This document shows, piece after piece, positions 33,001-44,139 of a stretch of 64,000 bases of DNA. Position 1 is the stretch's first letter. Each line of letters opens with the position of its first letter. A program made the translations under genes and the position numbers. Below the pieces are notes generated by a model that was not told the origin of the DNA, ran no database searches, and saw only the letters and a program-made list of their open reading frames with translations. The stretch spans positions 18,875,247-18,939,246 of the forward strand of contig CM055319.2 in assembly GCA_029255685.2 (NCBI GenBank), in the 5' to 3' direction. This DNA is from Silene conica. Lineage: Eukaryota; Streptophyta; Magnoliopsida; Caryophyllales; Caryophyllaceae.

Positions 33001-35461
33001 GTTATTCTTAGTTTGTTATCTTGTATCATGTTCCTTTTTTTATTCGTTTCCACTAGAGCTAAAACTTGTTAATGTAATAATGTTACTAGTATATGGCTTG
33101 GCTTTGAAATATCTTTGGAATCATGCAAAATGACTCGCTTAACAATATGCACTTCCTATATTGTGATATACTGTAGAATTTACTGAAATTCTAGATCCAC
33201 ATGTAAATTTTTTTACACGCGTTATTCTTTAGTATTTAGTTGGGCGTTTGTAGGAAGACTTTTTTTGATTGGCTGGGCGTTTAATATACAGGTGGAAGAA
33301 AAGGGTTTAACTGCTGAAATAGCTGACAGGATTGGCAGTTTTGTTAAAGACAGAGGATCTCCTCTTGAACTATTAGCAAAGCTCAAACAAGAAGGCAGTG
33401 AATTCTTAAAACATGAAGGATCTGCACTTGCACTTAGTGAGTTGGAGACACTATTCAATGCTCTTGCAAAGGCAAAGGGCATAGACAACGTAGTTTTTGA
33501 CTTGAGTCTAGCAAGAGGTCTTGATTATTATACTGGGGTGATTTATGAAGCTGTCTTTAAAGGAACCACACAGGTGACAGTGAACTTTTTGTTTTTGCAT
33601 CTAAGTTACCGTCTTTCTTATTACTCCTTATGTTCTGTTCATGGTTATGTAACACCATATTACCTTTCATCCATTAATGTTTTGTCGAAATCAAGTGATG
33701 GTATATACTGTTTTCTGCTCCTAAAGCTCATGAATATAGGCACACCGCACACCTCAGTCTGTTCCTTTTTGAGCCAATATGCCAATCTGTTAATAAGGCT
33801 CCGTAGAGGGTTTTTCTTTAATTGGAATACACACGGCTGGGAGGAAGCTCTTACATCTTGAGCTATGAAATTCCCCAGGGGATGTACCCATGTGTATTCA
33901 AACCGACCAGCCAACAACTTTACCGAAATAAGAATCAAAAGAAGAATCTACTAAGGCCATTTATTATATAATCAGTAGTATCCTGAAGTGGAAAGCTTTT
34001 TGGACATTTATGATCATTGTTGCTTTTGTGTGACTGCAATGTGCTATTGTTCAAATTAGCCTTTGTTTCCCATTCCTCATTAGGAGAAAGGGAAAGGGGT
34101 TATGAATGTAACTTCTATCTTACAGAAAACTATAAAGCAAAAACACCGCGCACTTTCTCAGTTCTCGTTCATGAATTTATTCCAGACTCTTTCACACTAA
34201 GTAAATGATTAACTCAAATCTGTTGCAGGTTGGTTCAATTGCTGCAGGAGGGCGCTATGACAATCTCATTGGGATGTTTGGATCTAAACAAGTTCCTGCG
34301 GTTGGTGTCAGCCTGGGAATTGAGCGTGTATTTGCTATAATGGAACAAAATCAAAAAGACCAAAATCAGGTGAATATGAAGAATGATAGTTGGTTCCTGT
34401 TTAGTTGACACATCATGTGCTATATTCAGGTTGTAGGTGAAAAGGTGAATGCTAGTTTGCCTGTGTCATCCATGATATGGGTGTGGCTATGTCACAGAAA
34501 TATTTATTCTGTTCAGTTCTTTGCTTTCATCTTTCCATATATTATGCAGTTATGTGATTTTTCAAGTGTTCATGTCTATCAGTTGCTCTATTAATACAGG
34601 TCATTGACAGTAGAAATTTGTCGTAAAGACGGACTCCCATTTTTTTTTGGGACTCTCTTTTACTTGTTCGAAAGAGTACTCGTATGCTTCCCCCTTCTTT
34701 GTGTTAGCAGCAATTCTTGTTTCAGACGGTCTTAATTTCAGACGTCTCACAATCCCCTCGTCATTTTAACATTATTTAAATCGATTGTGAGTAACTGAGT
34801 ACGGTCTGAAATTAAAACCGTCTGAAACAAGAATTTGCGTTTGGTTATAAGATATTGAGGTTCCTCCAATCTATTGTCATTTAACGTTCCAAACTTCTTG
34901 AAATATGTTAATTGTAATCCTCCCTACCCTTATTTGAAACAATTCTCTGAGAATCTGGGACAATGGGGTTCAGTGATGTAAACTCGAACTCCTAAATTAA
35001 ATTCAGTTCAGGCTCTTTGTGGAAGGATACTTAGCCCAGATTTCTTGGTTGCTTTTTTTTTCTTAGTCAGTTCCGTGGTATTATGTAACTTAAAAGATTT
35101 CAATCATCCAACTGACAACTGACAACTGACAAGGATACCAATGTAACGTGTGCAGGTGATTCGAGCTAATGAAACTGAGGTATTGGTTGGTGTAATGGGG
35201 GACGATTTAACCCTGGCGGCAGAACTGGTAAGTGAGCTATGGAGCGCCAAAATAAAAGCAGAATACACAATTGTTAAAAAGGTTGTGAAGATATTTGAGC
35301 GTGCCGAAGCATCAGGAATTCCCTTAGCAGTGATGGTCGGTGACCGGGAACTGAATGCCGGGATTGTCAAAGTAAGAGATGTAAAAACCAAGTTGGAGGT
35401 CTCCATCCCTAGAGATACAATGGTCCAAGAGCTTCAGAACCGCTTAAGAAACTCGTCCTGA
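27007..35461 (+). CDS. HISRS: Cytosolic histidyl-tRNA synthetase, copy A, eight exons
   Basis: Exons: 27007-27963, 28036-28341, 30073-30252, 32244-32501, 32787-32921, 33292-33573, 34229-34369 and 35156-35461 (TGA). All are phase 0 with GT-AG introns, giving 854 residues. It attaches histidine to tRNA-His. Residues 1-420 are the long N-terminal extension of plant cytosolic HisRS. Class II motifs follow: motif 1 region [10 protein letters not shown], motif 2 [11 protein letters not shown] and [10 protein letters not shown], the HisA block [10 protein letters not shown], then [11 protein letters not shown] and motif 3 [10 protein letters not shown]. The anticodon-binding domain fills the last exon. 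Exon 1 runs open into a TAG at 28033-28035, which is the AG acceptor end of a 72-base intron (27964-28035), not a nonsense mutation. No transit peptide is obvious. Confidence 0.93.
28853..29095. mobile_element. Possible Tourist-like MITE in HisRS intron 2, copy A
   Basis: GTTTGGATGGAAG on the left and TTGTATCCGAACACGG on the right are rough inverted repeats, with a pyrimidine-rich right half as in the element at 9533. The ends are not sharp and no target duplication was seen. Copy B equivalent is 53789-54031. Confidence 0.35.
29269..29684. mobile_element. Stowaway-like MITE in HisRS intron 2, copy A
   Basis: CTCTCTCCCATTC on the left and GAATGGGAGGGAG on the right are inverted with one mismatch. 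TA flanks at 29267-29268 and 29685-29686. A small frame inside (29342) is not a gene. Copy B has the same insertion at 54205-54618, with a 2-base deletion. Confidence 0.8.
30590..31860. repeat. Degenerate tandem units of about 300 bp in HisRS intron 3, copy A
   Basis: A motif like GCCTCTAAATGTCT(C/T)TA followed by TTTCAAA and CATATGCC(C/T) recurs near 30729, 31013 (weak), 31312 and 31639, spaced 284-327 bases. Between them AAAATCGGCATTTTT-like and GAAACC(T/C)T-like stretches recur. The intron is 1,991 bases; copy B matches at 55524-56794. Confidence 0.6.
34712..34835. repeat. Foldback MITE in HisRS intron 7, copy A
   Basis: AATTCTTGTTTCAGACGGT and ACCGTCTGAAACAAGAATT are exact inverted ends, and TTAATTTCAGAC pairs with GTCTGAAATTAA inside them. 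Length is 124 bp. The same element is in copy B at 59646-59769. Confidence 0.8.
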
Positions 35462-36249
35462 AACATTTCTTGGGAACTGTTGGCAGAAGCCGAAACACAG
35501 ACCCCTATTCAGACTGACTCCTCCAACCGGGATCACATTAACTAGAAATTGTCATATTTGATATATTGTTCATTTCTCGTTATTTTCATTGTTTCTCCCT
35601 AAGCTGTATACTCAGAGGCCTAAATGGGTTAAAAAGGGATGGAACGTTACTTAAATCTGTCGAAACTGTTCAATTTTGGATAATTTTTTTGTTACACAAC
35701 AATGACCAAGTGCAGTTCTTTTTACACGGATAAATGCAATTTCTTGTTATTCATGGTGGATTCTTTGAAACATGTGAATTATGTACTTGAGCTGTTCAAA
35801 TCTGTAAGGGCAGTCACTTGTTTATGTACACAGGCGCAGATCTCAACATCTTGGGGAGTGATTAGTATATTTTCCATGTTGATTTCAAATCTCTCCTCAA
35901 TAGTCTTGTACGAGATGAAATTGTCGTAAACTCGGGTGGATTTCATGTGATTACATAATCAGCATGTGAATTGAGCCTACATGGGGATGATAGACATTGT
36001 GATCGAGGCCATTTGTGATCATAATGAACGGCCTGTCCGCTACTATACATGAGATTTGCAACGATATACGTCATCCTGTTTGTATCAGTTTGAAAAAAGT
36101 TGTCTGGTTTGTATCAACAGTTGCGCTGTATGTAAATCTACTTTTGAGATGAGAATTTAAAATGCAGAGACTATGACAATAATCTGGAATACAAATGAAT
36201 GTACATGTGAGAATGAACTTGAAACATAAATAGCAGATATTTTACTAAA
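35462..36249. other. HisRS 3' untranslated and downstream sequence, copy A
   Basis: AT-rich sequence after the HisRS stop. No independent gene was recognised. It is identical, as far as I could compare, to 60396-61183. Confidence 0.5.
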
Positions 36250-36474
36250 TTATAAGGAAAGGATGAGTACAGTAATACTACAGCTCAAAAATAGAAAACT
36301 CCCGGAAGACCTCACCCACCAAAATTTCCCGGAGTTCTGTGACCTATTAACACTATTTACTATTATATCTCGGAACAGCATCAGAATTCCCAAAACCCCG
36401 AAAAATACGCTTATCAGAAACACCACAATTCCTTTACTCTCCATGTATATCTGCTTTTCCCGCACCCTTTTCAC
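36250..36474 (-). CDS. Small hypothetical membrane protein
   Basis: Minus-strand frame of up to 74 codons; a more likely start is the internal Met giving MESKGIVVFLISVFFG. Two hydrophobic stretches (VVFLISVFFGVLGILMLF and FLFLSCSITVLILSL) flank a polar segment with KFWWVR, consistent with a two-pass membrane protein. I do not recognise the family. The right edge of the duplication (36423) falls inside it, so copy B keeps only the C-terminal part. It could be a chance frame. Confidence 0.3.
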   Translation of the reverse strand: MKRVREKQIYMESKGIVVFLISVFFGVLGILMLFRDIIVNSVNRSQNSGKFWWVRSSGSFLFLSCSITVLILSL

Positions 36475-37172
36475 GTCCGACCTGCAAAACAGTTGTATTT
36501 CAATGGCAGTCAGTTACAACTTAAGAACAACAAACACAATCAGCTTGCATGAATCAGGGAAATTCGCGACTTATGTAGCTAAAACTTGGGTCAACAACAT
36601 CTGTAACTGAACAAAACCCGAACATTAAGTCCAGAAGGCAAAAGCTTGAAGTGAAGTGGAAAAAAGGTAAGAAATTAGGGCTGAGGATCTGAAATATGAC
36701 GCTATTGTCGGGAAATAAACCCAGCGATAAACTTATATGCTGTCTCCGATGCTTACATGTACCCACTTCATACTCAATGGCATAGAATTGCAGAGAAAAA
36801 GTGATATGATTATGCAATAAATCGATTACAAAGTTGTAATCCGTTGCAATTAACCAAAAGGAGAAGGAAAAGCCCGTGTGGTCAGGAAACTGTAGTGTTG
36901 CCCGACTTGCCTCGTTCCACTAGAGTACTTCGAAACATTCACAGGGGAAAAATAAGCAAAAAATGGAACTAAAAATACAGAAGCTGAGGAAGCAAACAGC
37001 AATGACCAACCTGAGAATGGCATTATCCTTTATGAAGTCATTTAACTGCTCAGCAACGAGTGATTTCCAGGCCAAAATTTGTGTAAATGTAAACATACAG
37101 CTTAAGGTTTGCAAAAAGAAAGACAACAGGAAAAACAGATAGGAATAAGGAAATTTCAACCTAATAAACTTA
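36475..37172. other. Probable NMD3 3' untranslated/downstream region
   Basis: No convincing frame. The sequence lies between the small minus-strand ORF and the NMD3 stop at 37173, and would include the NMD3 3'UTR. Confidence 0.5.
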
Positions 37173-38702
37173 TTACTCCGTCATGTTGCCCTCTTCGGTA
37201 ACGTCATCATTCAATTCAAGATCAGCGAGCAGCTCATTCAAAGGCAATTCGTCACCATCAGTCATTGAAGCTGTTTCCGAAGGTTGATATTCCTTGTTAC
37301 GGTACAAAGATATGTTGAAGCGCATTTCTGGGTTTTCTTCTATATCTCTCAAGAACTTTTCATACTCATCCTCCACTTTATCTTGATCAATTTTACCCCT
37401 CGCAAATTCATCAATCTCCATGCCAAGGGACTTGAGCTTCCAAGCACGAGGCTTCCCACGCTTTCTTAGACGCTTCTCTTCATAACTTTTCTTTATCAAG
37501 ATTGCTTCAGGAAGGACAAATCCTCTATATTTCTCAAGTTCAGAGCTATTTGGGTTAGCTCCGTAAAGATCATAACCAAGGGCATAATCCCCAGGACTTA
37601 GGAGATGGCCAAGGTGGGTCCTGATGTTAAAAATCCTATCATTCTTTCCAAAATCTGAGACTCGAGCTACTTGGGCATCAGCTAGACAATATCTTGAACC
37701 TGCAACGCTAATCTCAGCTGAGATATTGTCAATATCTAGGACAACATATTCCACAAGCCTCCTACTAGAGATCAGGCTCTCGAAAGGTGACCTATAGTAC
37801 TGATCAGCATCCAAGAAACAATATCGCAGGGTGTTTGGATCCATTAACATAATACTGCTGCTCACTTTGGTACACACCACGAGAGGACCCAAATTTCCTA
37901 AACCAAGGGAAACTTTTGGAGGGAGACAAACTAGGTCCTCACGGCAAATAGGACAAATCTCAACAGAAAAGGTGTGCTTGTAGTTATAAATATTGCTCTT
38001 TGAATCCTGAGATACAAGCTCTTTATCGCTCCGACTCTTGACGGGTACAACTTTACCAACAAATTCAACAAATTTCACGCCATGACTTCTATTAGCGAAG
38101 AAGAAGTCAATACCCTTATCCAACTGTTGAATCCTCACAGCTTGAGTAGCAGCATCATGCTTGAGTATAAGTTGCTCGAGGTAAAAGAAAGTCCTACGAT
38201 GAGTAACATGTTGCCTTAGTTGAACTGATGCCACCCACTGATCCGGATTTGCCGCAAGCTTAGAGCAATTTTCACACATTTGATGGTGTACAACATACTC
38301 GATCAAATAAGCTTGCTCTAAAACTGCACCATGTAGAACTTCCTTTTGAACCCTCAGTTTAACCTTAATTCTTTTAGAGTGCGGCTCAGTCCATACAAAC
38401 TCGGCATGCACCAATGTTACTTTGGCTTTATCTAAGTTCAACCTCTTCAAACAGAATGTCAAGAGTTCCCTTGATTCTAGCAGAGCTTTAATCCGAGTCT
38501 TTGGAGGCTGAAGGTAGGTCTCACAATCAGGACAAAATAAGATGGTCACGTGCTTGAGCAAACCTTCAGTAATGTCTACTTCTGAACGTAAACATCTGAC
38601 ACACATATTAGCGGCATTTGGCTGCATAGAAACGCCACATTTGCAACATAGTACACTGCCAATAGTCTGATTTACATGAAACATCCCTGCATCTTCAGCC
38701 AT
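37173..38702 (-). CDS. NMD3: 60S ribosomal subunit export protein NMD3
   Basis: A single uninterrupted frame of 509 residues, close to the usual size of about 500 in plants. NMD3 is the adaptor that binds the pre-60S subunit and carries it through the nuclear pore with exportin CRM1, then leaves in the cytoplasm. The N-terminal zinc-binding region has four CX2C pairs: CCKC, CVRC, CPDC (residues about 57-60) and CENC. A further CPIC lies near residue 250. The middle has HVTHRRTFFYLEQLILKHD and GIDFFFANRSHGVKFVEF, characteristic of the family. The C-terminus is acidic (LNELLADLELNDDVTEE), where nuclear export signals lie. An intron interrupts only the 5'UTR (acceptor at 38717, donor GTAAGT at 39721-39716). 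Confidence 0.95.
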   Translation of the reverse strand: MAEDAGMFHVNQTIGSVLCCKCGVSMQPNAANMCVRCLRSEVDITEGLLKHVTILFCPDCETYLQPPKTRIKALLESRELLTFCLKRLNLDKAKVTLVHAEFVWTEPHSKRIKVKLRVQKEVLHGAVLEQAYLIEYVVHHQMCENCSKLAANPDQWVASVQLRQHVTHRRTFFYLEQLILKHDAATQAVRIQQLDKGIDFFFANRSHGVKFVEFVGKVVPVKSRSDKELVSQDSKSNIYNYKHTFSVEICPICREDLVCLPPKVSLGLGNLGPLVVCTKVSSSIMLMDPNTLRYCFLDADQYYRSPFESLISSRRLVEYVVLDIDNISAEISVAGSRYCLADAQVARVSDFGKNDRIFNIRTHLGHLLSPGDYALGYDLYGANPNSSELEKYRGFVLPEAILIKKSYEEKRLRKRGKPRAWKLKSLGMEIDEFARGKIDQDKVEDEYEKFLRDIEENPEMRFNISLYRNKEYQPSETASMTDGDELPLNELLADLELNDDVTEEGNMTE

Positions 38703-38716
38703 TTCTACTCAAGTCC

Positions 38717-39721
38717 CTGACAGAAAGAAAACAAGACAGTATTAACAAAGCAACAAAGGCCATTACAATGACTTTAGATAAAAAGCATACAAGCGTGAAG
38801 TCTTAGTAGAAGGATCAAGCATACAACAGAATATTCACTTGATAGGTCCTATAAAAACTCTAAAATTAGGAAGCAAAATGCAAAACTTTCATTTGACCTT
38901 GAACAAAATACAGAGTGTAAATTTTTCATTATTTCTACCCAAAATCTAGGGGATCCATTCCGCTAACCCAGATGAACCAACTAACAACCGTCCCCATACT
39001 GAATGATATTCTAGATACTAAACAGAACAAACTGCTAGATACCCATCAACACATAAAAAAGACAAGAACTCCACAAATATATGGTCCAAGGATTCGCAAT
39101 GAATATATAAGGTACACAAATGATTGGACAAAGGGAGTAATATTTATAATTATGCTATCCAACAGCTCAACTTTTCCAGCTGAAGATCAATTTGACAAGC
39201 TAAACCATTTCAAACACTAATAACTGAAGATCAATAAGAAGAACAGAAGCAAAAACCTCAAGTCTGAAACAACATAGACAACACATGGTTTACGACCAGT
39301 CGACCACCAAAAATTGAAGATCAATCAGACGTACAAAAGCAAAAACCTCAAGGCTGAAACAACATAGACAACACATAATTTACAACGATTGATAATTGCT
39401 CGACATTAATTACAACCTAACACAACAAAGTACAAACCCAATTTGGAAAATTGGGATTTTAACTATCCGATATCTCAGCAAGCAACAACAGTTCTGATTC
39501 TCACAAAATCAAACAAATTATTTAATACAAAACCATTAATTGGATAGATTACTGCACATCTACGGTATAATTAACAAAAAAATACAGAAAATAACTGATA
39601 ATGATCGAATAATAATTAAATAATAGAATGGTGAAAAACAATAATAACATGAATTTCGATTGAATCCTAGACTACTACAATCAGAAACGAAAAATGAAGA
39701 ATCTACAGAGAAAAGACTTAC
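38717..39721 (-). other. 5'UTR intron of NMD3
   Basis: On the minus strand the donor reads ACT/GTAAGT (plus 39722/39721) and the acceptor CTGTCAG/GGACTTGAG (plus 38717/38716), 14 bases before the ATG. The intron is about 1,005 bases, AT-rich, and without genes. Most of it is also present in the partial copy at 45735-47030. Confidence 0.75.
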
Positions 39722-39787
39722 AGTAAAAACAAAGAGAGATAGTCGAAAGAGGTTGATGGAGGAAGCAACGAGGGTTTTATTTGGGGG

Positions 39788-39850
39788 TTAGGGTTTTTCG
39801 ATTGCTTATGGTTGTACTGCTAATTGGGGGTTTTTCAATTGGTGTGGGCT
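39788..39850 (-). promoter_or_regulatory. NMD3 promoter telo-box and site II motif
   Basis: On the minus strand AAACCCTAA, a telo-box, lies at 39796-39788, just upstream of the presumed 5'UTR. A site II-type motif TGGGCT (plus strand 39845-39850) lies about 50 bases beyond. This pairing is common in promoters of plant ribosome-biogenesis and ribosomal-protein genes, which fits NMD3. Confidence 0.6.
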
Positions 39851-40590
39851 TTCAGGGTTCAGGCCTTCATTTGTTTACTTCCCGAATTAATACTTTAAGA
39901 TTGATATCTTGCTAGTTTTTTCATATGCAATTTATTAACGTGTGGTTTTTTTAGGACATAGTACTTACAAAAATCGATATATGTTTGACTAAAACATACA
40001 AATATACAATTCATCAAATAAATGGTCGTAAAAATTTGAAGTATAAGAAATGATGATAAATATGTTTTATATACCTATATGGTAAATATTTAATCCGTTT
40101 TTAGATAAAAATGATATGTTTGAAGGTAGAACAATTGTTATTAAATTTCTTTTTTATTTCTTTTTTCACAAATTCCTCCAACACTATTCATATGGTCCCC
40201 TTTCTCCACTAACTCATTTTATATCCATTTTACCTCACAAAATATCCGTCACAAATGGTGACCCGTCGCAAGCAAGACTTATTATTCTTTTTTTTTGCAA
40301 TATTTGAGACGCTACTTGATAAATGAATCATGTGCTGAAGTTACATGATTCTTCCGTTCTTGTAGGCGTATACAAAAACATAGTTTGATTTTTTATATTA
40401 GATATTTAATCCATCTAATTTTATGATTTAATGGATTGTCCCTATGTAATGTATTGGTTTTAGTATAGAACAAAAGCATCCTTTAGTATTTTTTATTTAT
40501 AATAAATACAAGTATTAGAAGTAAAACAATAATAAAAAGTGGCTAAGGTAGACCAATTTATTTAGCATAAAGACTTTGAAGAAACGGTCC
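39851..40590. other. AT-rich sequence upstream of NMD3
   Basis: No gene seen. The part up to about 40160 has a diverged match at 47150-47830. Confidence 0.45.
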
Positions 40591-40599
40591 ACTTATAAT

Positions 40600-40974
40600 C
40601 TAGGTAGCGCAAAACGAACACGGACACGGACACGGACACGGACACGGGACACAACATCACATGAATTTTAGGACACGGGACACGGAATTTAAATAGGATA
40701 AAATATATATTTTATGGTTATAAATAACGTATAATTTTATTTTTATCATGTATTTGAAACTAAATCTAAACAACTAAAGATACCATTCGACCTTTACTAT
40801 AACTAATTCTCATTTTTCCACCAAAACGCATCTTTTGATGCATTTTTTAAAATTCTATTCCTCGTCCAAACTATATTATATTTAGCCATGTGTCCAACAA
40901 GTGTCGGGTGTCCGAGTGTCGGACATGGTGTCGGACACGGGACGGCTAATTAGGAGAAGTGTCTGTGCTACCTA
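40600..40974. mobile_element. MULE-type MITE with 9-bp target duplication
   Basis: The ends are TAGGTAGCGCA (left) and TGTGCTACCTA (right), inverted with one mismatch. The 9-base word ACTTATAAT flanks both sides (40591-40599 and 40975-40983), as expected for Mutator-like insertion. Just inside the left end is a run of GGACAC units (about 40619-40650); the right end carries related GTGTCGG/GGACAC words in inverted sense. No coding content. Confidence 0.75.
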
Positions 40975-40983
40975 ACTTATAAT

Positions 40984-41448
40984 TACATAATGAGCGACCT
41001 ACATAAAAAGGCAAAATAATACGGAGTAATTTTTTCGTGTTGTAGAGGAGTCGTTGAACAAGGCAGCTAGTTTGCAATAATACTTGTAGTTTTTGCTAAC
41101 TTTACACTACAAAATTAAGCAATTTTGCTAAATGATTCAGCCGCTTCGCTCCTAGACGATTTTTCTTATGTATTTCCGTTTGTTTACAATAATGATCATT
41201 TAGCGACTTAGTTCTTAGTTCAACTCGAAGTTTTCACGATTAACATGGTGACAGGTTGATGTTCTTCTGAATTAACTTACTTTCATTAATACATTTAACC
41301 TCATTCTTGAGGGAGACTGATATATTGGTCATATAACTATTTGATCAATTCCCTCCACTACAAGATGGGATATAGATAGAACAAGAGATTGTGGAAAAGA
41401 GAAAGTTGAGAGCGATGATAAATTTGGCGCATTTGGTTTGCAGTTTTG
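40984..41448. other. Intergenic flank of the CACTA element
   Basis: No gene was recognised. The last three bases before the CACTA element, GTG at 41449-41451, are its target duplication. Confidence 0.45.
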
Positions 41449-42404
41449 GTGCACTAGTAGAAAAAAGGCTTTTTGCGGCGTCAAAATAGTGGCCATTTGC
41501 GGTGTTTTTGGTGCAGCAGCAAATAAGGGGGCCGCAAATAGAAAATGCTATTTGCGGCGAAAAAAAAACGCCGCAAATAAAATGCTATTTGAGGCGTTTT
41601 TTAAGAAAAACGCCGCAAATGATATATCTATTTGAGGCGTTTTTCTAAAAAAAACGCCGCAAATGGTACCTTTATTTGAGGCGAAAAATAGGTTTAAAAA
41701 AAAAAAAAAAAAAATTTTTTTTCTTTTTTTTTTAATTATATGAAAAAATGCAGAAAAATTATTTAAATATGATAACTCAAATGTACTTTTTCACAAGAGA
41801 ATCTTACATGGTTTTTGTATTATTCTAAATTATTCTAAAATCATACAATAATCTAAAACAAAGTACAAGAGCAATAAAACTTCTAGCGGGCAATAAAACT
41901 TCTAGCCGAGACGTGAGCCAACTGAAGTTTGATTCTCCTCAAGTACCTTCCATCAATTCTCTCCCATCTTTGGCTAAGCAAATCAAGGGCCTCCTCAAGC
42001 ATTATATTAGAATTGAACTTCCTTCGTTACTGGCTTCATCTGCATCACCATTACTCTTTCCGATGTCTATGCTGCTAGGACTGAAACAAATTTAAGGACT
42101 GCAGAGTGCTACATCAGCACTGCATGAGCATGACAGCATAATACATCCCAGTACAAATTTACGGAGATGATAGTGGCCATAAACCTCCTGAAAAATCGTA
42201 GATATGAAAAGAATGTTACAGGCAGCAGGTGGAGTTACTCACAAAATGCATGCTGATGCAGTCAATTGAAGAATTCAAGCAGCAGTTGTGGATTTTGCAG
42301 TATCTGGTTGAGCATTTCTTAAGCTGAAAAGGCCAGTAATGCCTTGTCCCCTGGCTAGCTTCTTTAGTTCTGAAATGATCGTTTTAATTACCATCTCTAA
42401 ATAG

Positions 42405-42605
42405 ATGTCAAAACAGGCCAACCGGTCCTGATAATATCATTAATCTTTGCATTGATCTGCTTCTGAATCTTTGGGGGGCAAAGTTCTGCCGCATAACTGT
42501 TCATTTTTGCTGCAAAGCTTGAATTCTCAAGCTCCTCTTCCGGCAAGTTGCCAATCAAGTGAAGCAGAAATGGCCTTCTTTTGAGCTCGAATTTCTGTAA
42601 AGTTT
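42405..42605 (-). pseudogene. Captured exon-like fragment, unidentified protein
   Basis: A minus-strand frame reads KFELKRRPFLLHLIGNLPEE and PKIQKQINAKINDIIRTGWP, then stops soon after. It looks like a charged helical protein exon. I cannot name it. It lies inside the CACTA element in the same orientation as the other captured pieces. Confidence 0.45.
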
Positions 42606-43106
42606 CCGTAGACTAACCGTGTCAGTAATTTGAACAGCACATGACCATCTAAGATAAAAAAAAAACATCTTAATGTCAAACAAGTAAATGAGCAAAATAC
42701 TGTAGTATATTACCAGATACTTATCGAATACTTCAAGTTCAGTACTTTAGATATTCAGATTGCAGAAAATTACTCTTAATTGTTAGCATTATATAGAAGG
42801 TTCAATCAGGTCAGGTTCATGTTCGCGGCTCTTGGGTTGTTTCAAGTACAGGCAAGTTTGGCTCTTGGACCTTTTCAGGTTAGTATTGATGGGATTGATA
42901 AATCGCGCTGTCTGAATCAAGGTTATTATGTTTTTGTTTCAAATTAGTAACTTCCGATCGCATTGGGTCAAAATAATTCTGGTCTACACTCTTTTCGAGT
43001 CAGGTGGAGACAATTTGGATCAGATCATTTTTCCCACGTCTACTTGTGACCTCTGGAATTTCAATCATGGCCATATAAATACAGTAAAAACACAAGAAAA
43101 CTAACT

Positions 43107-43310
43107 TTAGTGGATAACATAAAGAGAGCAAGTATACTTCAATACCTGATGCTCAGATTCAGCAGGATAAAATGTTCCCAGAGGTAAAATTTGGGTGGTG
43201 ACTACACTGCTCTTTGATTTAGCCTGCTCTCTCTCCTTAGTGACAGCTGCAAGTCTTGACTCACCAGTACTGTTAGTGAAGATAATCGATCTGTGGATAA
43301 CAGAGCTCAC
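43107..43310 (-). pseudogene. Unidentified minus-strand frame in the CACTA element
   Basis: A 67-codon frame with ESRLAAVTKEREQAKSKSS looks protein-like, but I cannot assign it. It may be a second exon of one of the captured genes or chance. Confidence 0.3.
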
Positions 43311-43352
43311 TGAGTAAGAATACTCATCACACGAAGAAAGTTTTTCTTTGAG

Positions 43353-43790
43353 TCAGGGGCCGCACAAATTATCTAACCTGTATTGGTTACCAACATCAGG
43401 ACCTTGGCCAAACATCCCAGTAATTCTGCTTCCCGGCCTTAACCATCCAAGAGAAGGATGATACTGCTTCCCGGCCTTAACCATCCTAAGCATATAATTC
43501 TCTCGTGAGTCAAGTGCATAAGTAACCATCCCAGTAAGCAAAATATCAATAAATCCAAACCCAACCAAGACAAACAAAACCGAGAACAACTTAGTGACGG
43601 TCGAATTGGGCGTAATATCACCATAACCAATGGTGCACATAGTAACAATGCAAAAATATAAAGCATCAACAAAAGGAGTCTCCCTCACACAAAAGTTATG
43701 CCTATTAAACCAATAGATGAGACTCCCAAATGACAAATAAACCAAAAGCAACAAAAAAGCCTGTCTAACAATAGTTTTTGAAGTGGATTC
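43353..43790 (-). pseudogene. Captured fragment of a two-pore K+ channel (TPK-type)
   Basis: The frame carries LLLVYLSFGSLIYWFNRHNF (a transmembrane helix), then DALYFCIVTMCTIGYGDITP with the K+ selectivity filter GYGD, and GFGFIDILLTGMVTYALDSR (a second helix). This is one pore unit of a plant TPK channel, which normally has two pore units in about 350-450 residues in the vacuolar membrane. The N-terminal part, second pore and EF-hands are missing. A near-direct repeat of about 20 bases (GCTTCCCGGCCTTAACCATCC on the plus strand, at about 43430 and 43469) occurs just after the helix, suggesting a scrambled join. Confidence 0.8.
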
Positions 43791-44139
43791 AGGTTATCTA
43801 ACACCTGCTTAACATAGACACCGACACCGACATGATTAATGACTGCCAAAGCAGGAGCAGTTTTTGACCTGTGTAAGTTAGATTTTCACCATTTGTAATT
43901 TGGATCAATCAACCACTGTTGGTGATGTTTTGACAGTGACGAATGGTCTACAACAAAAGGAACATTATAACTACTAGAATTCAAATGATTATAATCAGAG
44001 GAAGGTGAGAATGTTTTGACGAAATAACAATTTGCTTGAGCTGGTTCATAACAATTTGTAAATACAAAGATTATGTCAGAGGGAGAGGGTCATATATAAA
44101 TACAATCTGATACAATATCTTGACGAAATAAATTGCGTG

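Larger units (their letters stand above)
22947..36423. repeat. Copy A of a 13.5-kb direct duplication carrying HisRS
   Basis: This block matches 47878-61357 almost base for base in the same orientation, with an offset of 24,931-24,936. It contains a complete histidyl-tRNA synthetase gene, its upstream region and part of a small minus-strand ORF at the right edge. The left edge is at the motif ATCA(C/A)TTAATTTAATTATT. The right edge is after TTATCAGAAACAC, where copy A continues CACAATTCC and copy B TTTTATAGA. Confidence 0.95.
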
